This document shows, piece by piece, positions 1 to 9,508 of a stretch of DNA of 64,000 nucleotides; the first letter of the stretch is position 1; the number at the start of each line of letters is the position of its first letter. Below the pieces are notes generated by a model, which did not search any database, was not told the origin of the DNA, and saw only the letters and a program-made list of their open reading frames with translations. The DNA lies in NCBI RefSeq assembly GCF_014204865.1, contig NZ_JACHMG010000001.1, positions 186,001-250,000 on the forward strand. Reading direction: 5' to 3'. The stretch is from Amycolatopsis jiangsuensis (GTDB lineage Bacteria; Actinomycetota; Actinomycetes; Mycobacteriales; Pseudonocardiaceae). The position numbers were made by a program, and so were the translations under genes.

Positions 1-1978
1 GCCAGTCGTCGCCGGTGCCCAGCCGAGCACCGCTCGCCGGGACGTACCATCCGTCGGCGTCCCGGCGGGGTGCGGAAGCCCCTGCCGCCACGGCATCGGA
101 GACCTGCTGGATGGGCGTGCCGCCGACGCGCGCCGCACGCACCGCCGCGCGGGCCTGCCGGGTGGCGGTTTCGTCCACGCCGCCGTCCTCGGTGACGACC
201 ACGCCGTAGGTGTGCCGCGCGGTTTCGTCGGTGACGTAGTCGTCGCGCACGTCGGCGGCGACGAGTCGCGGGTCACGCAGCAGCGGGTCGCCGTATCCGC
301 CGCCACCGGCGATCCACTCCACCAGCACGTCGCCGCGGCTGATGGTGACCGACTGCTGGTTGATCGCCAGCAGCTCCCGTTCGTCGGTGTGCACGGAATC
401 CCGGGTGGGGACCTCGCCGGCGGAGAACAGGCGCGCGACGTCGGTCGCACGCCAGACCTCGTGGCCGCTGCCGCCGCCGGGCAGCCCGCCGCCGAAGCCG
501 TCGGCGACGACCTGGGCGCTGGGAGCGAAGACTGTCTGCGTGACCTCCTGCGCACCGTGCAGGGTCCAGGCGAAGCGCAGTCCGAGACCGCCGCGGTGGG
601 CCCCGTGCCCGGCGCTGTCGATGTTGAGCTGTTTCCACAGGTACAGCACCGGGTACAGCATCTCGTTCATCTCGACGTCCGGCAGCATGTTGTTGACCTG
701 CGTCATCATCCCGGCGCAGTCCAGGCCGTCGCGTTCGGGCTGGGCACCGGCTCCCATCCCGCCGCCGTCCATGTTGAACAGCACGAAGTAGTCGCCCTCG
801 TCGGTGGTGCCCGCGGAGATGCCGCCGGTCCACGAATCGCCCCACACGCCCTGGGTGCGCTCGCGTACCGCTTCGTCGGAGCTTCCGCGGCACGCCTGGT
901 TCATGAGTTTCGTGATGACACGGCTGACGCGTGCCCCGGTCGTGAGGTGCCCGTTGCTGATCGGGGCCGGTGGACGCGGGTTCACGATCGATCCCGGTTC
1001 GGCGACGATGTCGAACGCGGTCATGACGCCCTCGTTGAACGGCACGTCCCACGCGAGGATCGGGACGACGGCGCTCGCGACACTCCCGACGAGCGCACCG
1101 TAGCTGCAGTTGACGAAGCCGTCGGTCTGCTCGCTGGAACCGGTGAAGTCGAAGGAGATCCCGTCCGCCCGCTTGGTCATCGAGCAGGCGATCCGGTAAA
1201 GCCCGTCGACGTGCCCGTTGTGCTCGGTCCACTCCTCGGCGGTGTAGGTGCCGTCCGGGATGCGGGCGATCCGGTCACGCACGACCTGCTCGGCCAGTTC
1301 GAACGACAGCCTGGTGTAGTCGCGGAAACGCGCGAGGCCGAACTCCTCCACGGTGCCGAGCAGCCGGCGGATCCCGGTGTTGTTGCTCGCCACGAGACTG
1401 CGCACGTCGTTCCAGAACAGCGCGGGCACCCGGACGTTGTTGAGCAGGATCCGGCGGACCCACTCCACCGGCTCACCCCGTTCGAAGACCTTCACCCCGG
1501 GCGGCAGCCGCAGCGCTTCGGCGTAGCAGTCGTGCGCACCGGGGGCGAACCCGCCGGGCGTCATGCCGCCGACGTCGACCAGGTGGGCCTGCGACTGCGC
1601 CCAGCCGATCAGCTCGTCGCCGTGGAAGATCGGCGAGATGACGTTGGTGTCCGGCGGATGGCTCGCGCCGGCGGTGTGCGGATCGTTGGAGATGAACGCG
1701 TCGCCGGGGGCGAGTGGTTCGCCCTCGATGGCCTTGACGAGGTTCTGCACGGCGACGCTGCCGGAGCCGATGTGGAACTGGACGTAGTCGGAGTAGGCGT
1801 AGATGCGCCCGGAGGGGTCGAACAGCGCGGTGTTGAAGTCCCCGGCCTCGGTGATCACCGGGGAACCGGAGGAGCGGATCATCGCGATGCCCATCTCCTC
1901 GACGATGGAGTCCAGGCGCATGCGGATGACTTCGAGGGTGACCGGGTCGTACCCCTCGGGCAGCTGGTGGGTGGTCAT
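1..1978 (-). CDS. hyuB: Hydantoinase/oxoprolinase B subunit (partial, runs off window)
   Basis: Reads without a stop from an ATG at 1978 to the window edge (659 codons), so the C-terminus is missing. The protein opens MTTHQLPEGYDPVTLEVIRM and carries family features such as the region with ISNDPHTAGASHPPD, typical of HyuB/5-oxoprolinase C-terminal-half proteins. In this family HyuA and HyuB together hydrolyse cyclic amides or related rings with ATP. AAGGAG lies 7 nt before the ATG. It follows hyuA by 25 nt and ends a four-gene minus-strand operon with HMG-CoA reductase and lyase genes, so its substrate may be linked to mevalonate or HMG metabolism (inference). Substrate cannot be read from sequence. 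Confidence 0.9.
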   Translation of the reverse strand, partial: MTTHQLPEGYDPVTLEVIRMRLDSIVEEMGIAMIRSSGSPVITEAGDFNTALFDPSGRIYAYSDYVQFHIGSGSVAVQNLVKAIEGEPLAPGDAFISNDPHTAGASHPPDTNVISPIFHGDELIGWAQSQAHLVDVGGMTPGGFAPGAHDCYAEALRLPPGVKVFERGEPVEWVRRILLNNVRVPALFWNDVRSLVASNNTGIRRLLGTVEEFGLARFRDYTRLSFELAEQVVRDRIARIPDGTYTAEEWTEHNGHVDGLYRIACSMTKRADGISFDFTGSSEQTDGFVNCSYGALVGSVASAVVPILAWDVPFNEGVMTAFDIVAEPGSIVNPRPPAPISNGHLTTGARVSRVITKLMNQACRGSSDEAVRERTQGVWGDSWTGGISAGTTDEGDYFVLFNMDGGGMGAGAQPERDGLDCAGMMTQVNNMLPDVEMNEMLYPVLYLWKQLNIDSAGHGAHRGGLGLRFAWTLHGAQEVTQTVFAPSAQVVADGFGGGLPGGGSGHEVWRATDVARLFSAGEVPTRDSVHTDERELLAINQQSVTISRGDVLVEWIAGGGGYGDPLLRDPRLVAADVRDDYVTDETARHTYGVVVTEDGGVDETATRQARAAVRAARVGGTPIQQVSDAVAAGASAPRRDADGWYVPASGARLGTGDDW

Positions 1979-2003
1979 TCGGATTCTCCTTCGCGGCGAG
2001 GGA

Positions 2004-4058
2004 TCAGCGGTCGGCGAGGCGCAGCAGGAAGTCGCCGGCGCCGGTCAGCTCGACGGTGGCCCCGGTCGGCACGTAGACGGTCGTGTCGGGCTCTTCCAGC
2101 AGGCAGGGACCCTCGGCCCGGCCGAGCGCGCCGAAGCCGCGGTGCACGTCGATTTCGGTGCGTTCGCCGGTGAGCGGCTCGATCACGCTGCGGCGGCTGA
2201 GTTCGTGCCGCTCGTCGCCGTCGCCGCCGGCTTCCACCGTCTGCGCCTCGCTGCGCCCGATCGCCCGGACCCGGGAGTTGACCAGCAGGATCTCCGCCTC
2301 GGTCCAGGCGGTGCCCGCGCCGAACTCCTCCTCGTAGTCGGCGACGAACCGGGCGCGCAGGGCGTCCTTGTCGCCCTCGCCGAACGTGCCGGCGGGCAGG
2401 CTCGTGGTGACCTCGAAGATCTGGCCGAGGAACTTCATGTCGGCTTCGCGGTGCAGTTCCCGGCGGTCCCCGGGGATTCCCTCGGCTTCGAACCAGGCGT
2501 GCGCCCGCTCTTCGAGGGTGGCGAACTCCTTGTCCAGCGCGGCGGCCGGCTGGTCCATCGTCCACGGGCTGGTCTGCACTGCGGAGAACACCGAATCGGC
2601 GTGCATCAGGCCGTAGGCCGAGAACACCGCGGCATTGCGCGGGATCACGACTTCGCGGACCCCGGCTTCGGCGGCGATGGCGGCCGCGAACAGCCCGCAG
2701 GCACCGCCGAAGCCGACCAGGGTGAACTCGCGCGGATCGTGCCCGCGGTTGACGGTGATCTTGCGCAGCGCGTTGGACATCTGCGAGGTCGCCAGCCGGT
2801 AGATGCCTTCCGCGGCCGCATCCTCGGTGAGGCCGAGCGGTTCGGCCACCTCCTTGCGCACGGCGTCCCGCGCCTGCTGCTCGTAAAGCGGCACCGTGCC
2901 GGCGAGGTAGTAGTCCGGGTTGATCAGCCCCAGCACGAGCGCGGCATCGGTCACCGCTGGCCGGGTGCCGCCCTTGCCATAGCAGGCCGGCCCGGGCACC
3001 GAACCCGCGCTGTGCGGGCCGACGCGCAGCAGGTTACGCCCGTCCACCCAGGCGAGGCTGCCGCCGCCGGCACCGATGGTCTCGATGTCCACCGCGGTCA
3101 GGCTGGTGGGCAGGCCGCCGATCTCGGCACGGGGCAGCAGGCGGAATTCCTCGTCCAGGATCGCCGCGGCGTCCAGGCTCGTCCCGCCCATGTCGGCGGT
3201 GAGCACCCGGCGGCGGCCGAGCTGCTTGCCCAGCAGCCGCGCGCCGGTGACCCCGCCGACCGGACCGGAGTTGAACATCGAGATCGGCGCCTTGCCGGTT
3301 TCCTCCACCGAAAGGAACCCGCCGTGCACCTGCATGATCTGCACCCGGGTCCGCAGGCCCTTGCCGCGCAGCCGTTCGGCGAGCTGCTCGAAGTGCGAGG
3401 CCACGATCGGCTTCACCGCCGCGTCCAGCGAGGTGGTGACCATGCGCTCGTACTCGCGGTAGACCGGGGTCAGGCTGCTGGAGAGGGTGTAGGGCAGGTC
3501 CGGATGGTGCTTGTCCAGGTAGTCGCCGATCGCTTTCTCGTGCGCGGCGTTGCGGAACGACCACAGCAGGCAGACCGCCAGCGTTTCCGCGCCGGTCGCC
3601 AGCACCGCGTCCACCGCGGTGCCGATGGCGTCCTCGGTGAGCGGCACGAGCACCTCGCCGTGCGCGTCGATCCGCTCGGCGACCTCGACGATCCGGCGCC
3701 GCTGCACGATGTCCGGCGGGGGAGCCATCCGGTGCGGGTCGCGCTCGTCGGTGCGGGCCGAGCGCGCGATCCGCAGCGTGTCGCGGAAGCCCTGGGTGGT
3801 CAGCAGCCCGACGGCCGCGTACTTCTGCTCGTCCACGGCGTTCGTGACGATGGTGTTGCCGAGGACGAACCGGTCCACCCGGGCGAAGAACTCGTCCTCG
3901 TCCAGGCCCGCGCGCTCCTGCAGCACCGCCAGCGCGTCGAGGATGCCGGTGGTCACGTCCTTGGTGGAGAACGCTTTGCCGCGGATCGCTCGTCCGTCGG
4001 CGATCGCCACCGCGTCGGTGAACGTGCCACCGACGTCGATGCCCACGTGAAGGGTCAT
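2004..4058 (-). CDS. hyuA: Hydantoinase/oxoprolinase A subunit
   Basis: A 684-residue protein with the N-terminal actin-like ATPase signature GIDVGGTFTDAVA, diagnostic of HyuA/5-oxoprolinase N-terminal domains, and the usual length for the family (about 680-700). It should bind ATP and work with the product of the next gene to open a cyclic amide or a similar ring in the cytoplasm. AAAGGAG precedes the ATG by 9 nt. It lies 46 nt after the HMG-CoA lyase gene and 25 nt before hyuB, all on one strand. This operon setting is unusual for a hydantoinase. A role on true hydantoins or 5-oxoproline is possible but not shown. Confidence 0.92.
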   Translation of the reverse strand: MTLHVGIDVGGTFTDAVAIADGRAIRGKAFSTKDVTTGILDALAVLQERAGLDEDEFFARVDRFVLGNTIVTNAVDEQKYAAVGLLTTQGFRDTLRIARSARTDERDPHRMAPPPDIVQRRRIVEVAERIDAHGEVLVPLTEDAIGTAVDAVLATGAETLAVCLLWSFRNAAHEKAIGDYLDKHHPDLPYTLSSSLTPVYREYERMVTTSLDAAVKPIVASHFEQLAERLRGKGLRTRVQIMQVHGGFLSVEETGKAPISMFNSGPVGGVTGARLLGKQLGRRRVLTADMGGTSLDAAAILDEEFRLLPRAEIGGLPTSLTAVDIETIGAGGGSLAWVDGRNLLRVGPHSAGSVPGPACYGKGGTRPAVTDAALVLGLINPDYYLAGTVPLYEQQARDAVRKEVAEPLGLTEDAAAEGIYRLATSQMSNALRKITVNRGHDPREFTLVGFGGACGLFAAAIAAEAGVREVVIPRNAAVFSAYGLMHADSVFSAVQTSPWTMDQPAAALDKEFATLEERAHAWFEAEGIPGDRRELHREADMKFLGQIFEVTTSLPAGTFGEGDKDALRARFVADYEEEFGAGTAWTEAEILLVNSRVRAIGRSEAQTVEAGGDGDERHELSRRSVIEPLTGERTEIDVHRGFGALGRAEGPCLLEEPDTTVYVPTGATVELTGAGDFLLRLADR

Positions 4059-4104
4059 GGTCGCTGTCTCCTTTGACTGCCTCGAGATGTGCTTGCGGAC
4101 GGGT

Positions 4105-5058
4105 TCAGTGCCCGGCGGGGGAACCGGCGCCGGTCAGTGCCCGCACGCTGCGGGCGGTGACCGGGCGGCCGATCCGCTGCGCCAGCCAGGCGCTCGTCTC
4201 CGCGAGCTTGGCCAGATCGATTCCGGTGTGGATGCCGAGACCGTCGAGCTGCCACACCAGGTCCTCGGTGGCGAGGTTGCCCGTCGCGCTCTTCGCGTAC
4301 GGACAGCCGCCGAGCCCGCCGGCCGACGCGTCGACGGTCGTCACGCCGTTCTGCAACGCGGCCAGTGTGTTGGCGAGGCCCTGTCCGTAGGTGTCGTGGA
4401 AATGTACCGCTATCTGTCCGATGTGGACGCCGGCCGCGGTCAGCGCGCGCAGCAACGCCACGACCCGGCCGGGGGTCGCCACGCCGATCGTGTCGCCGAG
4501 GCTCAGCTCGGTGCAGCCGAGCCGGAGCAACCGCGTGGCGACCGCGACGACCTGGGTGATCGGCACCTCGCCCTGCCACGGATCGCCCCAGCACATCGAC
4601 AGGTACCCGCGGACCGGCAGCCCGGCCTCGCGGGCGCGGGCGACCACCGGGGCGAACATCTCCAGCGACTCGTCGACGGTCCGGTTGAGGTTGGCCTTGG
4701 CGAAGGTCTCGGTGGCCGAGGCGAACACGGCGATGTCGGTGACGCCGAGGTCGAGCGCCCGCTCCAGGCCGCGCCGGTTGGGCACCAGCACCGGGTACCG
4801 CACCCCCGGCCGCCGCCGGATCCGGCCGAGCACTTCCTCCGCGTCCGCCAGCTGCGGTACCCACTTCGGGTGCACCAGGCTCGTCGTCTCGATCACCGTG
4901 TGGCCCGCGTCGGCGAGTCGTTCCACCAGCTCGGCCTTGACCTCGGCCGGGACGAGGAGCTGCTCGTTCTGCAGCCCGTCCCGCGGTCCGACCTCGCAGA
5001 TCGTGACCGCGCCGGGCAGCCCCGGCAGCGCGTCGACGCCGTAGGGTGCGCTCGTCAT
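4105..5058 (-). CDS. mvaB: Hydroxymethylglutaryl-CoA lyase
   Basis: A 317-residue HMGL-like TIM-barrel protein. The N-terminal EVGPRDGLQNE carries the metal and substrate residues of the lyase family, DTIGVATPG is a central motif, and GGLGGCPYAKSATGN contains the catalytic cysteine loop specific to HMG-CoA lyase. It cleaves HMG-CoA to acetyl-CoA and acetoacetate. Its start follows the HMG-CoA reductase stop by 9 nt, with GAGGGGG 4 nt before the ATG, so the two are co-transcribed. Together they would form the last two steps of mevalonate breakdown. Leucine catabolism also uses this enzyme, but no leucine-pathway partner genes are nearby. Confidence 0.93.
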   Translation of the reverse strand: MTSAPYGVDALPGLPGAVTICEVGPRDGLQNEQLLVPAEVKAELVERLADAGHTVIETTSLVHPKWVPQLADAEEVLGRIRRRPGVRYPVLVPNRRGLERALDLGVTDIAVFASATETFAKANLNRTVDESLEMFAPVVARAREAGLPVRGYLSMCWGDPWQGEVPITQVVAVATRLLRLGCTELSLGDTIGVATPGRVVALLRALTAAGVHIGQIAVHFHDTYGQGLANTLAALQNGVTTVDASAGGLGGCPYAKSATGNLATEDLVWQLDGLGIHTGIDLAKLAETSAWLAQRIGRPVTARSVRALTGAGSPAGH

Positions 5059-5067
5059 CGCGCCCCC

Positions 5068-6342
5068 TCAGGCCTTTCCGCGCAGTTCGGCGAGGACCCG
5101 TTCGGCGTGCTCGGCCCGCACGGCCCGGTCCGCGACGAGCCGGGCCACGACAGCGGGTACCTCCTCCGGCGTCGCACCGGCGGTGGTGGCGATCGTCCGC
5201 GCGTGCAACGACATGTGCCCGCGCTGGATGCCCTCGGTCGCCAGCGCCCGCACGGCGGCGAAGTTCTGTGCCAGCCCGACCGCGGTCACGATCTCCGCGA
5301 GCTCGGCCGCGGTGGTGACCCCGAGCAGCGCGACACAGGCCTGCGCGACCGGATGCACCTTGGTGGCGCCGCCGACGAGTCCGACCGGCATCGGCAGCTC
5401 CAGCGTGCCGACCACGTTGCCCTCGGTGTCCTTTTCGAAGCGGGACAACGAGGTGTACTGCCCTCCCGGGGACACCGCGTGCGAATGCGCGCCGGACTCG
5501 ACCGCGCGGGTGTCGTTGCCGGTGGCCAGCACCACGGCGCTGATGCCGTTCATGATGCCCTTGTTGTGCGTGGCGGCCCGGTACGGATCGGCCTCCGCGA
5601 GCGCGGCCGCGTGCACCAGGTCGTTCACCACCGCCGGGCCGCCCAGCCGGTCGGCGTCGAACACCGCACGGGCCCGCGAAAGCCGGAGATCGGCCTTGTT
5701 CGTCAGGATCCGCAGCAGCGGACGGCCACCGGCGATCTCACCGGCCCGGGTGGCGACCGCCTCGGCCATCGTGTTGACCGCGTTGGCGCCCATCGCGTCC
5801 CGCACGTCGACCTGCAGGTGCGCGACCACGTACCGGCCGGCGCGCGAGGTCACCACGCGGGCCGACAGGTCCCGGACTCCGCCGCCGAATTCGACGAGCT
5901 TGCGGTCCTGGGCGTTCGCCAGCGCGATGAGCTCCTCGCGGGCCTCGAGCAGCCGGACCCGGCCGGCTTCCGGATCGGCGACCTCGAGCAGCTGGATCTG
6001 TGCCTGCATGATCGGCGCGGTCGAGGAGGTGTGGAACCCGCCGTGCTCCCGGGCCAGCTTCGCGGCGTTGCTGGCCGCGGCGACCACGGACGGCTCTTCG
6101 GTGGCCATCGGCACCAGGACGTCCCGGCCGTTGACGACGAAGTTGGTCGCCACCCCCAGCGGTACGCCGAGGACGCCGATGACGTTCTCGATCATCTGGT
6201 CGGCGAGCCCGAGCCCCATGCCCTGCTGCGGATCGAGAGCCGCGAGAACCCCCGGGGCGAGGCCGGCCGCTTCAGCGGCCCGCCCGCGCCGGGACTCGAC
6301 CGGGAGGTCACGCAGTCCCGGGATACGGCTGGTGCGCGTCAT
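5068..6342 (-). CDS. mvaA: Degradative (class II) hydroxymethylglutaryl-CoA reductase
   Basis: A 424-residue class II HMG-CoA reductase. Signatures seen are ENVIGVLGVPLGVATNFVVN near the N-terminus, DVRDAMGANAVNTM, HNKGIMNGISAVVLATGNDT, and the late GHMSLHAR segment with the conserved catalytic His. Class II enzymes of this length oxidise mevalonate to HMG-CoA, usually with NAD, although some run in the biosynthetic direction. The ATG at 6342 was preferred over a GTG 15 nt upstream because GGAAGGGG sits just before it. The next gene is HMG-CoA lyase, and there is no mevalonate kinase or IPP pathway gene in the window, which favours mevalonate catabolism. Confidence 0.92.
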   Translation of the reverse strand: MTRTSRIPGLRDLPVESRRGRAAEAAGLAPGVLAALDPQQGMGLGLADQMIENVIGVLGVPLGVATNFVVNGRDVLVPMATEEPSVVAAASNAAKLAREHGGFHTSSTAPIMQAQIQLLEVADPEAGRVRLLEAREELIALANAQDRKLVEFGGGVRDLSARVVTSRAGRYVVAHLQVDVRDAMGANAVNTMAEAVATRAGEIAGGRPLLRILTNKADLRLSRARAVFDADRLGGPAVVNDLVHAAALAEADPYRAATHNKGIMNGISAVVLATGNDTRAVESGAHSHAVSPGGQYTSLSRFEKDTEGNVVGTLELPMPVGLVGGATKVHPVAQACVALLGVTTAAELAEIVTAVGLAQNFAAVRALATEGIQRGHMSLHARTIATTAGATPEEVPAVVARLVADRAVRAEHAERVLAELRGKA

Positions 6343-6418
6343 GGCACCCCTTCCCACTTCGCTGTGGCTGGTGGATACGGGGCACGACGCTAAGGGCGAA
6401 CCGTCCGGTTCGGAACGG

Positions 6419-6461
6419 ACCGACCGTCCATACTGGCAGGGTTGGCTATGTACCGACCGTC
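6419..6461. promoter_or_regulatory. Direct repeats ahead of the mvaA operon, candidate operator
   Basis: The 10-mer ACCGACCGTC occurs at 6419-6428 and again at 6452-6461, 33 bp apart (about three helical turns). The right copy covers the last codons of the PucR-type gene; the left lies in the 103-bp gap before mvaA. The position suits an operator for the upstream regulator, but this is inference from spacing alone. Confidence 0.35.
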
Positions 6462-8284
6462 AGGTGGGCCAGCCGGACCGCGACGGTCAGTCGGAACAGC
6501 CGGTCCGCGTCCTGCCAGTCCGTGCCGAGCAGTTCGCCCACTCGTTCCAGCCGCTGGAGCACGGTGTTCTTGTGCACGTGGAGGGCGCGCGCGGCGGCCA
6601 CCGGGCTCATCCGGTGACCGAGGTAGGCGGCCAGCGTCGGCAGCAGGGTGCCGCTGTGCTCGGCGTCCCAGTCGAGCACCGGGCCGACGACGCGGCGGAC
6701 GAACGCGGGCACCCGCGCGTTGTCCGGGCCGAACATCGCGGCGTAGGGCAGGTACTCGTCGGTGGTGACCGCGGTGTCGGACAGCCCGAGCGCGGGCAGC
6801 GCCCTCGCACAGGCCTCAGCCGCTTCGACTTCCGCACCCAGGCCCGCGGGCAGTTCGCGAACCGCGCCGGCCACGGCGAGCACCGGCGCGCCGAGCGCTT
6901 CGCGCACCACGGCGTGCACCGCGCGCCCGGCTGCCGCGGGATCCTCGTCCACGGTCAGCGCCACGATGTGGTCGGCATGCTCGCCGACGAGCGCCGCGCC
7001 ACGCCGGGCGGCCCGGGCCGCCTGCCGCTGCTGGTCGGTGGGGACCGCGAGCACGACGACCGAGCGCAGGTCCTCGAGCCGGATCCCGCGGGCCCGTGCC
7101 CGGCCGGCGACGTCGGCGAGGCGATCGGGATCGCCGGACACCAGGTCGGCGAGCAGATCGCCGCGGACCCGCTGTTCGGCTTCGCTCAGCGCGTCCTGCT
7201 TCAGCCGCAGCAGCGCCGTGATCTGGGCGGCTCGCTCGGCGGTACGGCGTTCGACCGGACCGAACTCGACCTCGCCCTTTTCCAGCACCAGCGCACCGAG
7301 CAGCGTCGAACCGGCCATCACGGCGACAGCGACCGCGCCGCCGTCGGCGGTCACGCACCGGCCGCTGCGCCGGCTCCGCCGTACCGCCTCGTCCTTCGCC
7401 GCGGCGGTTTCGTCCAGAATGGACACCCGGCAGCGCAGTGCCCGGCCCAGCGCGGTCGCGACTTCGCCGGCGTCTCCACCCTGCAGCACCAGACTGGTCA
7501 GGTCGCTGTGCACGCCGCTCGCCCGCTCCATCGCCTCGACGTGCCGGGCCAGTTCGCCGTACGCGCGCCGGGTTTCTTCCGCGGCCGCCTGGGTGCGGGC
7601 CAGTAACCGTGCGGTCTGCAGGACGACTGCCGCGTGGTCGGCGAAGGCCGACAGCAGCGAGATCTCTTCCGGCGAAAAGGCGTGTTCGAACCGGTTCGCG
7701 GCGAACAGCACCCCGATCACTTCCTCGCCGGCGAGCAACGGGACACCGAGCAGGGAGACCAGACCTTCGGCGCGCACGGCGGCGTCGATCCCGGACTCGT
7801 GCGGCGCTTGGGTCATCCCCGCGTAACTCGAGGTCCAGCACGGCCTGCGGCCCTCGACGACCATGCTGGCCAGTCCCATGCCCGGCGGCACCCGCAGCCC
7901 GGGGAACGTCGGGGCGACCGTGCCGAGCGTGGTCCGCACGTGCAGTTCGCGGCTGCCGGCGTCGAACTCGGACAGGTAGGTCACGTCCGTGCCGACGAGG
8001 TCGTGCGCCCGTTCGACAAGGCGGGAAAGGAGTTCGTCCACGTCACGCAGCTGGGCGAGCTCCCGGGCCGAGGAGAACAGTGCGGAAAGCTCCTGGCCGC
8101 GTCGCCGCCAGCGCGCCGAACCCGCCTTCAGCCTGCGCACCTCGGCGGAGATCCGGGCGACGTCCTCGTCCGGCAGTCCGGCCCCGGCCAGCAGCTCGCC
8201 CACCTCTCCGGCCCGCTCGGGACGCTCGGCCGAGGCCGCGCCGAGCAGGGCGACCACGACGTCGGCCGGGATCGCGCTCGTCAT
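6446..8284 (-). CDS. GAF-domain PucR/CdaR-type transcriptional regulator
   Basis: A 612-residue regulator. A GAF sensor domain lies at about residues 60-205 (region with LVGTDVTYLSEFD and IGVLFAANRFEHAF). A PucR-type C-terminal helix-turn-helix, AARALHVHKNTVLQRLERV, lies about 50 residues from the end. The start at 8284 has GAGGTGG 6 nt upstream; the reading frame stays open further upstream, but that part overlaps the end of the transporter gene. It lies just upstream of the mvaA-mvaB-hyuA-hyuB operon on the same strand and is its likely regulator, probably responding to a small metabolite via GAF (inference). Confidence 0.85.
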   Translation of the reverse strand: MTSAIPADVVVALLGAASAERPERAGEVGELLAGAGLPDEDVARISAEVRRLKAGSARWRRRGQELSALFSSARELAQLRDVDELLSRLVERAHDLVGTDVTYLSEFDAGSRELHVRTTLGTVAPTFPGLRVPPGMGLASMVVEGRRPCWTSSYAGMTQAPHESGIDAAVRAEGLVSLLGVPLLAGEEVIGVLFAANRFEHAFSPEEISLLSAFADHAAVVLQTARLLARTQAAAEETRRAYGELARHVEAMERASGVHSDLTSLVLQGGDAGEVATALGRALRCRVSILDETAAAKDEAVRRSRRSGRCVTADGGAVAVAVMAGSTLLGALVLEKGEVEFGPVERRTAERAAQITALLRLKQDALSEAEQRVRGDLLADLVSGDPDRLADVAGRARARGIRLEDLRSVVVLAVPTDQQRQAARAARRGAALVGEHADHIVALTVDEDPAAAGRAVHAVVREALGAPVLAVAGAVRELPAGLGAEVEAAEACARALPALGLSDTAVTTDEYLPYAAMFGPDNARVPAFVRRVVGPVLDWDAEHSGTLLPTLAAYLGHRMSPVAAARALHVHKNTVLQRLERVGELLGTDWQDADRLFRLTVAVRLAHLTVGT

Positions 8285-8376
8285 GTCCGTCCACCTCGTC
8301 GCCGTACCGTCTTTGCCGTGTATGCACGATACCCAGCCGGCCCGCGCGGCCGGGCCGCGTTGCCGCGGCGATGCTC

Positions 8377-9411
8377 TCAGCCCGCGGCGACCAGCCCCTC
8401 CGGCTCCTCGGCCGGAGCCCGCCGGGCGTACCGCCGGGCCATCGCGGCGCACACGATCAGCTGAATCTGGTGGAACAGCATCAGCGGCAGCACGATCAGC
8501 CCGACCTCCGAGTGTCCGAACAGGACAGTCGCCATCGGCAGGCCGCTCGCCAGGCTCTTCTTCGAACCGCAGAACACGATGGTGATCCGGTCGGCGCGGT
8601 CGAAGCCCAGCAGCTTCGCACCGCCGCCGGTCGCCCCGAGCACCACCGCCAGCAGGACCACACAGACCCCGGCCAGGACGAGCAGCGGGCCGACGTCGAG
8701 CGTGTGCCAGATACCCTCGGCCATGCCCGCGCTGAAGGCGGTGTACACCACCAGCAGGATCGAGCCGCGGTCGACCAGCTTCAGCGGGGCCGAATGCCGC
8801 TGCACCCAGGGGCCGATCCAGCGGCGGGCGAGCTGGCCGGCGACGAACGGGACCAGCAGCTGCAGCACGATGTCGAGGACCGCCGAACCGCTCACACCCG
8901 GACCGCCGGTCGACAGCAGCAGCGCGACCAGCAGCGGGGTCACCACGATGCCGAGCAGATTCGACAGCGACGCACTGCAGATCGCCGCGGCCACATTGCC
9001 TTTCGCGACCGACGTGAACGCGATAGAGGACTGGACGGTCGAGGGCAGCAGGCAGAGGAACAGCACGCCGGTGTAGAGCGGCGAGGTGAGCAGGCCGGGG
9101 GAGAGCGCCGACGCGGCCAGACCCAGCAGCGGGAAGAGCACGAACGTCGCGCAGAGGACCGTGACGTGCAGCCGCCAGTGCCGGATCCCGTCCAGCGCCT
9201 CTTGCCCGGAAAGCCGGGCGCCGTAGAGGAAGAACAGCAGCCCGACCGCGATCTTCGAGGCGATCCCGAAGCCGGTCGCGGCCCCGCCGGTGGCCGGCAG
9301 CAGCGACGCGATGCCCACGGTGGCGAGGATCGCCGCGATGAACGGGTCGATCCGCAGCTTCGCCAGCACGGCGGTGACGAGGCGGGTGAGTGACGCGAGC
9401 ACGGTGGTCAT
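8377..9411 (-). CDS. Bile acid:sodium symporter family (SBF-like) transporter
   Basis: A 344-residue polytopic membrane protein with about nine to ten hydrophobic helices and the family region CLLPSTVQSSIAFTSVAKGN followed by NVAAAICSASLSNLLGI, as in the SBF-like/YocS group. These carriers import organic anions with sodium; the substrate is unknown here. AGGAG is 4 nt before the ATG. A LysR gene is divergent, with 97 bp between the start codons, and probably controls it. The PucR-type gene lies 92 bp downstream on the same strand, so uptake of an organic acid for the neighbouring operon is possible. Confidence 0.85.
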   Translation of the reverse strand: MTTVLASLTRLVTAVLAKLRIDPFIAAILATVGIASLLPATGGAATGFGIASKIAVGLLFFLYGARLSGQEALDGIRHWRLHVTVLCATFVLFPLLGLAASALSPGLLTSPLYTGVLFLCLLPSTVQSSIAFTSVAKGNVAAAICSASLSNLLGIVVTPLLVALLLSTGGPGVSGSAVLDIVLQLLVPFVAGQLARRWIGPWVQRHSAPLKLVDRGSILLVVYTAFSAGMAEGIWHTLDVGPLLVLAGVCVVLLAVVLGATGGGAKLLGFDRADRITIVFCGSKKSLASGLPMATVLFGHSEVGLIVLPLMLFHQIQLIVCAAMARRYARRAPAEEPEGLVAAG

Positions 9412-9508
9412 GGAGCTCCTTTCCCCGCCATTGTCCGGTGCCGCCCGGTCATTCGGAACACCGATGACCGTACTGACTGCCATTGCGAAATCCGATAACC
9501 TCGGCCGC

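Noticed and set aside
212..2173. Plus-strand open frame opposite hyuB
   Set aside because: HyuB reads through on the minus strand with clear family motifs and a ribosome site.
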